The notes under the pieces: model-generated
Seen by the model: the letters and a program-made list of their open reading frames with translations, nothing else
Databases searched by the model: none
Told to the model about the DNA's origin: nothing
Translations under genes and position numbers: made by a program
Assembly: GCF_028714655.1 (NCBI RefSeq)
Contig: NZ_JAQTLY010000007.1
Location: forward strand, 62,001-126,000
Direction of reading: 5' to 3'
DNA from: Sulfurimonas sp.
Lineage (GTDB): Bacteria; Campylobacterota; Campylobacteria; Campylobacterales; Sulfurimonadaceae
Length of the DNA stretch: 64,000 nucleotides
In this document: in pieces, positions 27,728-36,919 of the stretch
Position numbering within the stretch: the stretch's first letter is position 1
How the letters are laid out: every line of letters begins with the position of its first letter

Positions 27728-27736
27728 CTGTTTTTC

Positions 27737-28573
27737 CTATAATTTTTTATAAATCGAAGAACCGGAGAGTTTTAGTGTCTCTTTGTGTGTCGTCAAAGAT
27801 TCCGAACTTCCTAAAAACAAGGGAGACCCTTTTGGCAGAAGCTGTGCAAATCGTCCTATTAGCTGATGTCTTGTTTCATTATCAAAATAAATCATTACAT
27901 TTCTGCAAAAAATCATATCAAATTTGTTCTTGAAAAAGAACTCATCCGTAACCAAGTTGTATAGTCTAAATGTCACCTTGTCTCTTAGAAACGGTTTTAT
28001 CTGATATTTGATCTCATTATTATTTTTTATTTTTTCAAAAGATTGCATAACTATATTTTTGGGCAGCTGTTCTATCTGTTTTGGTTCATAGCAGCCTGCA
28101 ACCGCATGGGTGAGAACTTTTGACGAGATGTCCGTTGCCAAAATCTTGATATCCCAACTCTCAAAGTCCGGCAAATGGTTTTGCAGAAACATCAAAATAG
28201 TATATGGCTCTTCTCCGCTTGAACATCCTGCCGACCAGATTCTGATTTTTTTATCTCTCTTTGTAGATATCAACTCAGGCAGATGCTCCTGCAGCCATCT
28301 CCATTGCGCCTCTTCTCTAAAAAACGATGTTACATTCGTGGATATGGCGTTTACAAAAAAGAGCAGCTCTTCACCGCTTAAATCACTGATTAGATAGTCG
28401 TAATAATCTCTAAACGATTGCAGATTTAAATCACGCAACCGTCGATTTAAACGGCTTTTTACCAGTGAGCTTTTTTGCTCGGAGAGAGAGATGCCGACTC
28501 TCTCATAGATGTAGGTACGAAAAAGTTTAAACTCAGACGGGCTTAGTTCAATATCATACATGGGAGATTTCAC
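27737..28573 (-). CDS. cheR: Chemoreceptor methyltransferase CheR
   Basis: 278 residues. An N-terminal helical domain (LSPSEFKLFRTYIYERVGISL) is followed by the SAM-binding domain with IWSAGCSSGEEPYTI, ILATDISSKVL, and FDMIFCRNVMIYFD. It methylates receptor glutamates using S-adenosylmethionine. Translation may start at the GTG at 28573 or the ATG at 28561; both overlap the 3' end of cheA, showing tight coupling. Confidence 0.95.
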   Translation of the reverse strand: MKSPMYDIELSPSEFKLFRTYIYERVGISLSEQKSSLVKSRLNRRLRDLNLQSFRDYYDYLISDLSGEELLFFVNAISTNVTSFFREEAQWRWLQEHLPELISTKRDKKIRIWSAGCSSGEEPYTILMFLQNHLPDFESWDIKILATDISSKVLTHAVAGCYEPKQIEQLPKNIVMQSFEKIKNNNEIKYQIKPFLRDKVTFRLYNLVTDEFFFKNKFDMIFCRNVMIYFDNETRHQLIGRFAQLLPKGSPLFLGSSESLTTHKETLKLSGSSIYKKL

Positions 28574-30668
28574 TAAGCGGACGCAACTCGTCTACATTTA
28601 AAATGAGTGCGATATCGCCGTTGCCGAGTATCGCGCCGCCTGATATCTCTTTGAGTTTTGAGAACGACTTGCCTAAAGTCTTGATTACAACCTGTTGACG
28701 CCCTAAAAGCTCGTCTACCAAAACGGCTATTCTGCCTGTTTCAGTTTCTACGCAAACCAAAATAGCATCCCAAGCCTCTGCTTTTTTTGCATTCAAATCA
28801 AAAACATCACTCAGTCTGATTATTGGGATATACTCTCCGCGCAGGTTTACAAATTCGCCTTTGCCTTTAAAAAGATGTACAATCTCCCTTTGCGGGCGAA
28901 ATGACTCTACGACGCTAAGAGTAGGAATTATATATATTTCATCGGCAGTTTGTACAAGCATCCCGTCGATTATGGCTAATGTCAGAGGTAAAATTATAGA
29001 AAATGTCGTACCTTGACCCTCTTTGGAGTCTATCTCTATCTTGCCGCGAAGTTTTTCTATGGAGGTTTTTACGACATCCAAACCGACACCGCGTCCTGAT
29101 AGATCACTGATAACTTCTGCCGTTGAAAACCCCGGTTGCATAATAAGAGCAAATATTTGCGAGTCCGTTAGATTTTCGTTTTCGCTTACAACACCTCTTT
29201 CTATCGCTTTTTTCAACACCCTCTCTTTATTTATCCCTCTGCCGTCGTCGCTTACGCTTATAACGATGTTGCCGCTTTTGTGAAATGCTTTTAAAGTGAT
29301 AACTCCCTCTGCGCTCTTGCCGGCACTGACTCTCTCATCACCGCAAGACTCCAAGCCGTGGTCTATCGCATTGCGAATGATATGTATGAGCGGGTCGGAG
29401 AGGTTGTCTATCATAGTTTTGTCAATCTCGGTTTCTTCACCGCAAATGATAAGATGAATCTCTTTGCCGGTTTTTTTAGATGTGTCACGGACAACCCGTT
29501 TCATCTTCTCAAAGGTGTCTTTGATTGCAACCATGCGAAGACTCATAACTCTGTCTTGAATCTTTTTCGTGATTTTTGAGAGGGTCTCTATGGTGCGGCT
29601 AATAGATTCATCTTCTATTGAGCGTATCTTTTCGCTTTGAGCTATAAAATTTTGCGCTATTACCAACTCCCCTACGGAGTCAAACAGCTCGTCAACTTTA
29701 AATGTGTCTATGCGTATGGTCGATTTTGGCGTGTTTTGATTTGAAGAAGTTGCCGATGTTTTTGAAGTTGTGCTTTCTACTGCTTCCGATGTCTTGCATG
29801 AGGAGTCGCTCTTTACCTCGGCTTGCGTTTCTTTCTCTACAACAAACGGCGTTATCAAAGTGATATGATATTCGTGATCAAATAAAAATTCAAAAACCTC
29901 TTCGACTTCCGTATAAACCAAAGGCGTTAAGACGACAATAGTTACTTTGGTTATACCGTTTTCATCGCTTTTAAACTCATCTAGCGTTTTAATATTTCGC
30001 ATATCAAAAAAGCTCTCCAAATGAGTTGTTCTCTCGCCCAATATTTTTAGAAAAACAAAATAGTCAAATCCCCGTTTGTAAGAATCGCTATCTAGCGTTA
30101 AATCAATTTTATACAGATTTAACCCGTCACTCTGCATACTTTGATAAGATTTGACGCTTTTTTCTACCTCTTCGCTTTGCTCCTCTTTTTGCTCTTCTAA
30201 AGTGTCCAAAGCAAATTCAAAAGCCAAATCGTTTAAGGTCTCTTCGCTCTTTTGTTCTATAACAAGCTTAGGTCTGTTTTTCTTGATATCAAGTAATATT
30301 TTTATTTTTTCCAAACACTCGAAGTAGCTTTTAGGCAGCTCTTCTATGGAATCTAGTTCGCATCTCATTACCTCATTTACTACATCCACGCTCTCTACAA
30401 ACAGTTCTAAATTATTTGCCTCTATGCTCTCTTTGGTTGAACGATAGTAATCAAGCAAATCTTCAAAATGGTGAACAAACTCGCCGAGTCTTGTAAATCC
30501 AAAAGCGTTGGAATTGCCTTTTAGCGTATGAACACCGCGAAATATCTCGTTTAGCAGCTCTAAATCATCTGAATTCTCTTCAAAACGAATAATATCGACA
30601 TTTAGTTTTTCAACTATTTCGCCGGCTTCTTCTATAAAAATTGCTTTTAGCTCTTCTTGTTTAGTCAT
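28554..30668 (-). CDS. cheA: Chemotaxis histidine kinase CheA
   Basis: 704 residues. The P1 domain has the phospho-acceptor in GVHTLKGNSNAFGF; a P2-like region lies at about 185-275, P3 dimerisation begins near DELFDSVGELVIAQNF, the P4 kinase has IRNAIDHGLE, VSDDGRGI and GRGVGLDVVK, and the CheW-like P5 follows to the C-terminus. Central kinase of the cluster. It overlaps the small upstream orphan gene by 8 bp and cheR at its end. Confidence 0.96.
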   Translation of the reverse strand: MTKQEELKAIFIEEAGEIVEKLNVDIIRFEENSDDLELLNEIFRGVHTLKGNSNAFGFTRLGEFVHHFEDLLDYYRSTKESIEANNLELFVESVDVVNEVMRCELDSIEELPKSYFECLEKIKILLDIKKNRPKLVIEQKSEETLNDLAFEFALDTLEEQKEEQSEEVEKSVKSYQSMQSDGLNLYKIDLTLDSDSYKRGFDYFVFLKILGERTTHLESFFDMRNIKTLDEFKSDENGITKVTIVVLTPLVYTEVEEVFEFLFDHEYHITLITPFVVEKETQAEVKSDSSCKTSEAVESTTSKTSATSSNQNTPKSTIRIDTFKVDELFDSVGELVIAQNFIAQSEKIRSIEDESISRTIETLSKITKKIQDRVMSLRMVAIKDTFEKMKRVVRDTSKKTGKEIHLIICGEETEIDKTMIDNLSDPLIHIIRNAIDHGLESCGDERVSAGKSAEGVITLKAFHKSGNIVISVSDDGRGINKERVLKKAIERGVVSENENLTDSQIFALIMQPGFSTAEVISDLSGRGVGLDVVKTSIEKLRGKIEIDSKEGQGTTFSIILPLTLAIIDGMLVQTADEIYIIPTLSVVESFRPQREIVHLFKGKGEFVNLRGEYIPIIRLSDVFDLNAKKAEAWDAILVCVETETGRIAVLVDELLGRQQVVIKTLGKSFSKLKEISGGAILGNGDIALILNVDELRPLSEISHV

Positions 30669-30924
30669 GATATGTCCAATGCAGCGTTCCGCAAGCAGGA
30701 GATGTTGAGGCTCCTTTTTCTAAAAAAGGTATCTCTATCTCCGGACGAGTTCTCTTTATGCTAACTAAAAGAGAGAGCAGTGCGCCCGATGTAAGTGTAG
30801 AGTTCTCTTCTGCCTCAATTTTTTCGATATATTCGATTCTAGGACGAATAAACTCTTCAAAATTTATAACTTCGTCCATAGACATATTTAAGTCTATGGT
30901 AATTTCATCACCGTTGATTTGCAT
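30661..30924 (-). CDS. Small protein between chemoreceptor and cheA, function unknown
   Basis: 87 residues, acidic N-terminal half (ITIDLNMSMDEVINFEEFI), a short helical middle (LTSGALLSLLVSIKR) and a cysteine-containing tail. I do not recognise a family; its place in chemosensory operons recalls small STAS-type proteins, but no STAS motif is clear. It starts one base after the receptor stop and overlaps cheA by 8 bp, so it is translated together with cheA. Confidence 0.7.
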   Translation of the reverse strand: MQINGDEITIDLNMSMDEVINFEEFIRPRIEYIEKIEAEENSTLTSGALLSLLVSIKRTRPEIEIPFLEKGASTSPACGTLHWTYHD

Positions 30925-30925
30925 T

Positions 30926-32569
30926 TTAAAATTCTTTTAAATCGTCTTCGTGCAGAGGAAAAATCTCTTCGGCTTTGTTCGGTATTACTCTTTTTGGAGC
31001 AACTTTGGCTGTTTTATGCATCATTTGCGGAGTTTTGATGTCCGGTTGATGAACGAAATCCCTTTTTGTTTTAACTACCGCAACATCGGTATCCATTCCG
31101 ACCATTTTTGCTAAAATGTAAACAGCTTCCATCATAGAAGTTGCCTGTGCATTTAGTTCCTCTGCGGCAGCGGCAGCTTCTTCAGAGTTAGCGGCAACTT
31201 GCTGGGTTACCTGATCTACTTGTCCCATTGCTTGATTGATCTGTACCATTCCCTCGCTTTGTTCTTTACCGGCAATAGAAATTTCACCGATAAGATCAGA
31301 TACTTTTTTAGATTGTTCGACTATCTCTTTAAAAGATGTGTGCGTTGCGTGAGCAATTTGATTTCCCTCTTTTATCTGTCCTAGTACCTCTTCGATTATC
31401 ACTGCCGTCTCTTTTGCCGCCAAAGCCGCTCTTTGAGCAAGGTTTCTAACCTCATCGGCTACTACTGCAAATCCAAGTCCGTGTTCACCCGCACGCGCTG
31501 CTTCTACTGCCGCATTTAGAGCCAAAAGGTTTGTTTGAAATGCTATCTGGTCAATTGCTTTGATAATTCCTGAAATCCTCGTAGCAGATTCCGTGATAGC
31601 TTGCATAGAGTGGGAGAGATGTTCGCCTTTTTCATAACCTGCACGAGCAGAGTCATTTGCATTTTTTGCCAAAATATCGGCTTGACGCGCATTGTCCGTG
31701 TTTTGAGTGTTTATTGCAGTGCTTTGTTCAAGCGTCGCGCTTACCTCTTCTACGCTAGCTGCTTGTTCGCTTGCCCCTTGAGCTAAAGAGGATGATGAAG
31801 AGGCAACTTGAGAGCTAGCAGATGTGATTTGGGTTGCACCGTCTCTGATGGAAGTTACACTCATAGTGATTGAACGCGTAATAGAGCGGATAACTATCGC
31901 TGCCAGTCCAATTGATAACATCACTGATATTATAATAACCATCATAGAGAGTTCTCTATATGAAGTGGACTGCTCTTCTGCTCGCTTAGTTGTCTTAGCC
32001 ATATTATCTTTGTTAATGGTGTATAGCTTTTGTAAATTATCCTCCATGCTTACACGCAAAGCGGTAATGTTTTTAAGATGTTCGCCTATTTTGCCAAAGA
32101 GTATTTCGGCTTGTTCAGGATCACTGCTCTTAGATAACCCCTCAATTACATCCGATTTGTAAACTTCATTTCTTTTTCGCCACTGCTCATAGTCCGCGAC
32201 AAACTTTTGCCATGCAACCGCTTCTTCGCCCACGGGCATAACTTTTTTATAGCTATTTAATCCTTCATCGATTCTCTCAAATGCTTTTTGCATAAGTTCC
32301 GATACATTTTGCATCTTTGTTTTTATCTCAGGATCGCCTTTTAGTCCCGTAGAGCGGTTTACCTGAATGGCAAAGAGTAAAACACCGTAACGGATGGTAC
32401 CGACACTGACAAGTGAATTTGCACGAACCTCTCCAAGTTCTTTAACATCAGCTTCCCAAGCATTAACAGCTTTGTACCCTAAAAATCCTATCACTGCCAA
32501 TGCAATCATCAAGACTGCAGTCAGCAACATTAACTTACTTCTTAGTAACATATTTTCTAACCAACCCAT
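30926..32569 (-). CDS. Methyl-accepting chemotaxis protein (4HB type)
   Basis: 547 residues. Transmembrane helices at about 10-32 and 210-230 enclose a helical periplasmic ligand domain of the four-helix-bundle type. A HAMP region and the signalling domain follow; the tip reads [26 protein letters not shown]. Alanine- and glutamate/glutamine-rich methylation helices flank the tip. The C-terminus has a flexible tail ending in HEDDLKEF. It is the dedicated receptor of the cluster. Confidence 0.95.
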   Translation of the reverse strand: MGWLENMLLRSKLMLLTAVLMIALAVIGFLGYKAVNAWEADVKELGEVRANSLVSVGTIRYGVLLFAIQVNRSTGLKGDPEIKTKMQNVSELMQKAFERIDEGLNSYKKVMPVGEEAVAWQKFVADYEQWRKRNEVYKSDVIEGLSKSSDPEQAEILFGKIGEHLKNITALRVSMEDNLQKLYTINKDNMAKTTKRAEEQSTSYRELSMMVIIISVMLSIGLAAIVIRSITRSITMSVTSIRDGATQITSASSQVASSSSSLAQGASEQAASVEEVSATLEQSTAINTQNTDNARQADILAKNANDSARAGYEKGEHLSHSMQAITESATRISGIIKAIDQIAFQTNLLALNAAVEAARAGEHGLGFAVVADEVRNLAQRAALAAKETAVIIEEVLGQIKEGNQIAHATHTSFKEIVEQSKKVSDLIGEISIAGKEQSEGMVQINQAMGQVDQVTQQVAANSEEAAAAAEELNAQATSMMEAVYILAKMVGMDTDVAVVKTKRDFVHQPDIKTPQMMHKTAKVAPKRVIPNKAEEIFPLHEDDLKEF

Positions 32570-32593
32570 TTTAAACCCCTTCTTTTATATTAA

Positions 32594-32750
32594 TTTAAAA
32601 CGCCAAAGGAAGTAATTCCTTCGGCTACGCTTGCCGCTGTGGCACTAAAGCTTGATGCTTAATGCATCAGAAAATTTAAAACGCCAAAGGAAGTAATTCC
32701 TTCGGCTACGCTTGCTGCACGGGTACTAAAGCTTGATGCATTAAGCATCA
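32594..32750. repeat. Tandem pair of about 75-bp palindromic repeats
   Basis: Two direct copies (about 32594-32670 and 32673-32751). Each has TTTAAAACGCCAAAGGAAG, a CCAAAGGAA/TTCCTTCGG palindrome, CGGCTACGCTTGC, then ACTAAAGCTTGATGC and a TGATGC/GCATCA hairpin. The loop of the last hairpin is TTAAT in copy 1 and ATTAA in copy 2. Copy 2 runs into the end of cheW and includes its TAA stop. Confidence 0.75.
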
Positions 32751-33235
32751 GATGTATTATTTTGTATTTGTTCCAAATCTATGATTTCATCGGCTTCAAA
32801 AAGCTTGATAACATCTAAAATCATAACGACACTCTCTCCAATTTGCGCAACTGCCGAGATAAAATCGGTATCGATATAGCTTCCGAATTTTGGCGGTTCG
32901 CTAAGGCTTGCTTTATCGATTGAGGCCACCTCTTCAACCCTGTCTACGATAAAACCGATATTTACTTTTTCGACTTCTATGATAATGATGGCGGTATGCA
33001 TATCTGCCTCTCTGGTCTCCATCGCAAAACGCAGTCTGGTATCCACTACGGGTATGATTGAACCGCGCAGATTGATAACCCCTCTCATAAATTTAGGTAT
33101 CTTAGGCACACCGGTAATCTTCATCATAGCGATAATCTCTTTGATTTGCTCTATAGCAATTCCGTACTGCTCATCTCCTAAAAAAAAGGTGAGATAGCGC
33201 TCCTTTTTGGATTGTGGTAAATGATGGGGTTTCAT
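32741..33235 (-). CDS. cheW: Chemotaxis coupling protein CheW
   Basis: 164 residues with the CheW fold pattern: YLTFFLGDEQYGIAIEQIKEII, VPKIPKFMRGVINLRGSIIPVVDTR-type core, and VGFIVDRVEEV-like stretch (here NIGFIVDRVEEVASI). It bridges receptors to CheA. The last residues and the stop codon are encoded inside repeat copy 2, so the tail may be altered relative to relatives. It starts 2 bp after the cheY-like gene. Confidence 0.93.
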   Translation of the reverse strand: MKPHHLPQSKKERYLTFFLGDEQYGIAIEQIKEIIAMMKITGVPKIPKFMRGVINLRGSIIPVVDTRLRFAMETREADMHTAIIIIEVEKVNIGFIVDRVEEVASIDKASLSEPPKFGSYIDTDFISAVAQIGESVVMILDVIKLFEADEIIDLEQIQNNTSDA

Positions 33236-33237
33236 AC

Positions 33238-33624
33238 TTATACTCCCAATACCATTTTGATTGATTTTACAAGCTTCTCATCGCTGAAAGGTTTTACCAT
33301 CCATCCGGTTACGCCTATCTCTTTACCCGCCATTTTTATTTCGTTTGAACTTTCCGTCGTTAAGATAATAATTGGTTTGGTTTTGTATCTGTTGTTTGAT
33401 TTTATAGCCTTTGCCAACTCCAATCCGTTGATTTCGGGCATATTTATATCGCTTATAAGCAGATCAAAATTTTCACTCTCATTTTGAAGCGCATCTAGGA
33501 GCTTTAGCGGGTTTAAGTATGATTTAAACTCTATCGCACCGCTTTTAATCATCTCATCCAACGCCAATTCTGCCATTGCTACTACCGCTTTTGAATCATC
33601 AACGATTATTACTGTTTTTGCCAT
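33238..33624 (-). CDS. CheY-like single-domain response regulator
   Basis: 128 residues, receiver domain only: VIIVDDSKAVV at the N-terminus with the acidic pair, phospho-acceptor in LLISDINMPEI, the conserved threonine in ILTTESS and the lysine in WMVKPFS. It is probably the output or phosphate-sink regulator for the CheA of this cluster. It sits directly upstream of cheW and after a palindromic repeat. Confidence 0.93.
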   Translation of the reverse strand: MAKTVIIVDDSKAVVAMAELALDEMIKSGAIEFKSYLNPLKLLDALQNESENFDLLISDINMPEINGLELAKAIKSNNRYKTKPIIILTTESSNEIKMAGKEIGVTGWMVKPFSDEKLVKSIKMVLGV

Positions 33625-33655
33625 CTTCTTCTCCTTGTATTTATTTTATTACAAA

Positions 33656-33763
33656 AGATCCTGAATCAAGTTCAGGATGACGAAAGATTGAGAATATCGT
33701 CATTCCAAACTTGATTTGGAATCTAATTTTAAGTTTAAAAATCCTGAATCAAGTTCAGGATGA
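33656..33763. repeat. Cloverleaf-type palindromic repeat, copy E, plus an extra half unit
   Basis: Uninterrupted inner parts: CCTGAATCAAGTTCAGG, ATGACG...CGTCAT, TTCCAAACTTGATTTGGAA. A second CCTGAATCAAGTTCAGG follows at about 33743-33759, close to the stop of the REC protein. The outer inverted repeats seen in other copies are weak here. Confidence 0.75.
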
Positions 33764-33767
33764 TATA

Positions 33768-35159
33768 TTAAAAAAATTCCATATCATTGTCATCGTCAAC
33801 ATCTATCTCCTTGTTGCTCATTATACCCTCTATCTGCATACAAGAGCTAAAAAATGAACTGTCGAGATAGTGAATATCCAGTGTGTCTTGAAGTTCAAAA
33901 ATATGTTTTCTCCAAGCTACGAGATCATATCCCAAGTTTTCCAGCAGCATAATAAGCGTTTTTATTTTAGCAGGGTCTTGCACGACCATATGGGCTTTTT
34001 CTTTTAAGAAGATTCCCAGCGAAGTCAAAGCGTATGCAAGTGCGGTAAATTCAAAGAGAGAGTTAATCGTATGTGCATAAACATCGAGGACTCCGTTTGC
34101 AAATTTTTTGAGATTATCATCGCTTGGTATCTCTTCAAATGTCGTAAGCCTCTCTCTCCACTCTTCATCTAAACTTGCCAAATCAAGAATCTCATCCACT
34201 ATATCTCCGCCTATATCGGATACATAATCGGCTGCACAGGTTTTTTGGGTAAAACTTTGTCTTAAAAGTTCTCTCTCTTTGGATGGGGCGGTGTGAATCT
34301 CTTTGACAATCTTTAGTTCGACTATCTCTTGAATTGTCTCCTCTGTTAAAGTTGTTCTCTCTGCTTCAAAATTTGAATTTTTTTCTTCGATATATTTTTT
34401 TAGCTTAGCGCAGAGTATATTTTTTTGAACTATAAATTCCGATTCAAATGCGTTAAGTATATCAACCATTCTCGGCTCTAAGACAATTATATTTTCAAAT
34501 TTAATCGTTATGTAAATCTCTTCATAGCTCTCTTCTACTATGATGCTTAAGTTTTCTTGATTTTTCATTCCCTGACGCATAAGTTTATAAAACAGCTCTA
34601 CGATTAAATCAAGCCTGCCGCATGCCACTACATCCTTATCGGCACACTGATCAAAGAGCCACATACCAAAATCCATCATCGACTCGGTATCGGTGATATC
34701 AAAAATAATTCTAAAAGAACGGATATCGCTGTTAAACGGATTTAGCGCATTTTTTTTCGATAGTGTTTTAAATTGTCCCTGTTTTAAACGAATAGATGCG
34801 CCTATGCTTTGGAGTTTAAATAAAATCAGCTCTTTGTCAATCGGTTTATGTATGTAGGTATCAACTCCGATTTCGCTCATATTTTTTTGCATATTCGGAT
34901 CTGTCACCGCAGTTACTACGATGATAACGGTTTGCGGATATAGATTTTTTATGATTTTTGATGCCTCATAACCGTCCATTTTAGGCATCATAACATCCAT
35001 CAGTATAATGTCGGGAAGCCAATCTTGCGTTATTTCTACGGCTTCAAGACCATCTTCTGCCTCTTTTATCTCAAAGTTTTCCAATTTTTTGCATATAGCC
35101 CTTAAAACCAAACGATTATCTTCTACATCGTCAACTATAAGAAGTTTTAACTTACCCAT
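33768..35159 (-). CDS. Response regulator with large C-terminal domain of unknown function
   Basis: 463 residues. The N-terminal receiver (about 1-120) has LLIVDDVEDN, phospho-acceptor in DIILMDVMMPKMDGYEA, TAV and HKPID. About 340 residues follow with no recognised catalytic motif; they are mainly helical and acidic, with a DDDNDMEFF tail. The helical C-terminal part could be an Hpt-like or scaffold module, but no clear histidine box is visible. It lies 16 bp after the PAS kinase and is its likely partner. Confidence 0.82.
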   Translation of the reverse strand: MGKLKLLIVDDVEDNRLVLRAICKKLENFEIKEAEDGLEAVEITQDWLPDIILMDVMMPKMDGYEASKIIKNLYPQTVIIVVTAVTDPNMQKNMSEIGVDTYIHKPIDKELILFKLQSIGASIRLKQGQFKTLSKKNALNPFNSDIRSFRIIFDITDTESMMDFGMWLFDQCADKDVVACGRLDLIVELFYKLMRQGMKNQENLSIIVEESYEEIYITIKFENIIVLEPRMVDILNAFESEFIVQKNILCAKLKKYIEEKNSNFEAERTTLTEETIQEIVELKIVKEIHTAPSKERELLRQSFTQKTCAADYVSDIGGDIVDEILDLASLDEEWRERLTTFEEIPSDDNLKKFANGVLDVYAHTINSLFEFTALAYALTSLGIFLKEKAHMVVQDPAKIKTLIMLLENLGYDLVAWRKHIFELQDTLDIHYLDSSFFSSCMQIEGIMSNKEIDVDDDNDMEFF

Positions 35160-35175
35160 CTTTATTACTCTTTTG

Positions 35176-36744
35176 TTATAATTTTTTTAGTTTTAGCTTA
35201 AAACAGCTGCCTGCACCCTCGGATGAGGTTACGGATAAAGCTATATTCATTGCATTTGCATACTCTCTTACTATACTTAGCCCCAAACCGGTGCCGATAT
35301 CATCGCTTCTGGCCTGCTCAAAAGGTTCAAAAATGCGCGATAATTTTCCATTCGGTATACCGACTCCGCTATCTTCAACCTCAACTAAGTACTCATCCCC
35401 GACTTCGCTTAGATGGATTGATACAAACCCCTTTTGCGTAAATTTAAAAGCGTTCGAAATCAAGTTTATTAAAATTTGATTGAATTTAAAGTTATCGCAT
35501 TTTATTAAGCCTGAAATAAAATCTATTTTTAATCTATAATCTACACTCCCTTTTGTATTTAAGCTTGAACAGCTTTCATAACTCTCTTTGACAAGTTTTG
35601 CAACATCATGTATGCCGATGTTAAAATGCTCCTTTGTAGATTTAAGTTTTGAGAGATCCAACAGAGAGTTGATAAGATTTAAAAGATTTTTAGAGTTTTT
35701 ATGCGCTCTTTGCAGATACAACTCAATCATCTCTTTGCTATCTTCATCATTTGAATTTTCGCTATATGCCTCAAGTGCCAAATCCGTAAAATTTATAATC
35801 GCATTTAGAGGAGTTCTAAGCTCATGTGACACTTTGTCAAAAAACTTACTCTTTGCTTCAAGAGCTTGCACGGCTTCTTCTTTGGCTTTTACCGTCTCAG
35901 TGATTTCATTTTGAATAATAAGATACTCTATATGTTCGCCAAGCCGGTTTTTAATCGGAACTATAGTCGTGTTAAAAAAATGCTTCTCCCTCTCTTTGTC
36001 TATATTTTCGATGATGCCTTTGTAAACATCTCCGTTTTCTATAGTTTGGATAATAGAACTGTAGTGTTTGTAGATTTCATTTGAATTACAAAGAATTTTG
36101 ATATTTTGACCTATCAGCTCCTCTTTTGTATGTTTTAGGGTTTTGCAAAATGCATCGTTGGCATAAATAATATTTCCGATAGTGTTTACTTTTAAGACTA
36201 GATTGGATATATCTACGGCGCGATTATATTGGTTTAGTAAAAATTCGGTCTCTTCTTTATTTTTAGAAACGGATCTTAAGTTGTACTCTAAAGTGTTTTT
36301 ATACCCCATTATCTCCGTAATGTCTGTCATAATAACGATAAAAATATTTTTGGATAGTTCAAATTGTTTAATCGAGATGTTAAACTCATGAAGTCTGTTT
36401 GCTCCGATTATGCCTACGCGATAATAATCTTTCTCTTTTTTATGAATATGCTCAAACCATCTTTTGTTTTGGTAACCGTCGTAAATATAACCGTATTTAT
36501 CTATCTTTTGAAAAACAGACGGGAGAAGAAAATTGGAGCCAAAAACATCGATATTTTGAGTAGCAAAAAAATCAATAAATGCTTTATTTGCATCGATAAC
36601 CGTGTCGCCGTCGGTTATGGCTACGAGATTTTCGGTGATATTAAATAACGATTTGTAGTATCTAAAATCAGGATTGTCTTTTTTTATATTTTGTTTAAGT
36701 CGTTCTTTTGGAGTAAGTAAAATTTCAAGGTCGTTTTCTTGCAT
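35176..36744 (-). CDS. Two-PAS sensor histidine kinase
   Basis: 522 residues, cytoplasmic. PAS-like domains lie at about 30-155 and 170-285, followed by the H box DKVSHELRTPLNAIINF with the phospho-acceptor histidine near residue 306, N box NLISNAFKF, and VEDSGVGIP plus DIGTGLGLSIVREY. All catalytic boxes are intact. First gene of the minus-strand chemosensory cluster. It is inferred to phosphorylate the adjacent REC protein. Confidence 0.92.
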   Translation of the reverse strand: MQENDLEILLTPKERLKQNIKKDNPDFRYYKSLFNITENLVAITDGDTVIDANKAFIDFFATQNIDVFGSNFLLPSVFQKIDKYGYIYDGYQNKRWFEHIHKKEKDYYRVGIIGANRLHEFNISIKQFELSKNIFIVIMTDITEIMGYKNTLEYNLRSVSKNKEETEFLLNQYNRAVDISNLVLKVNTIGNIIYANDAFCKTLKHTKEELIGQNIKILCNSNEIYKHYSSIIQTIENGDVYKGIIENIDKEREKHFFNTTIVPIKNRLGEHIEYLIIQNEITETVKAKEEAVQALEAKSKFFDKVSHELRTPLNAIINFTDLALEAYSENSNDEDSKEMIELYLQRAHKNSKNLLNLINSLLDLSKLKSTKEHFNIGIHDVAKLVKESYESCSSLNTKGSVDYRLKIDFISGLIKCDNFKFNQILINLISNAFKFTQKGFVSIHLSEVGDEYLVEVEDSGVGIPNGKLSRIFEPFEQARSDDIGTGLGLSIVREYANAMNIALSVTSSEGAGSCFKLKLKKL

Positions 36745-36880
36745 TTTTTGACTTTATCGTATTATCTTAACTTATGTTACTGCAAAAAAATTAGAATTGA
36801 ATAGCTGTTAAATAAAATTATTTGAAAAATATCTCAAAAGTAACTTTAAGTAACTAGCTAACCTTAAACGCTTTTTTTGT

Positions 36881-36886
36881 TATAAT
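36881..36886 (+). promoter_or_regulatory. -10 element of dsbD
   Basis: TTGTTATAATTTTG contains a perfect TATAAT, 34 bp before the dsbD ATG, in the divergent gap from the PAS kinase. Confidence 0.5.
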
Positions 36887-36919
36887 TTTGTCACATATAA
36901 AAATCGGGATATATACTCA

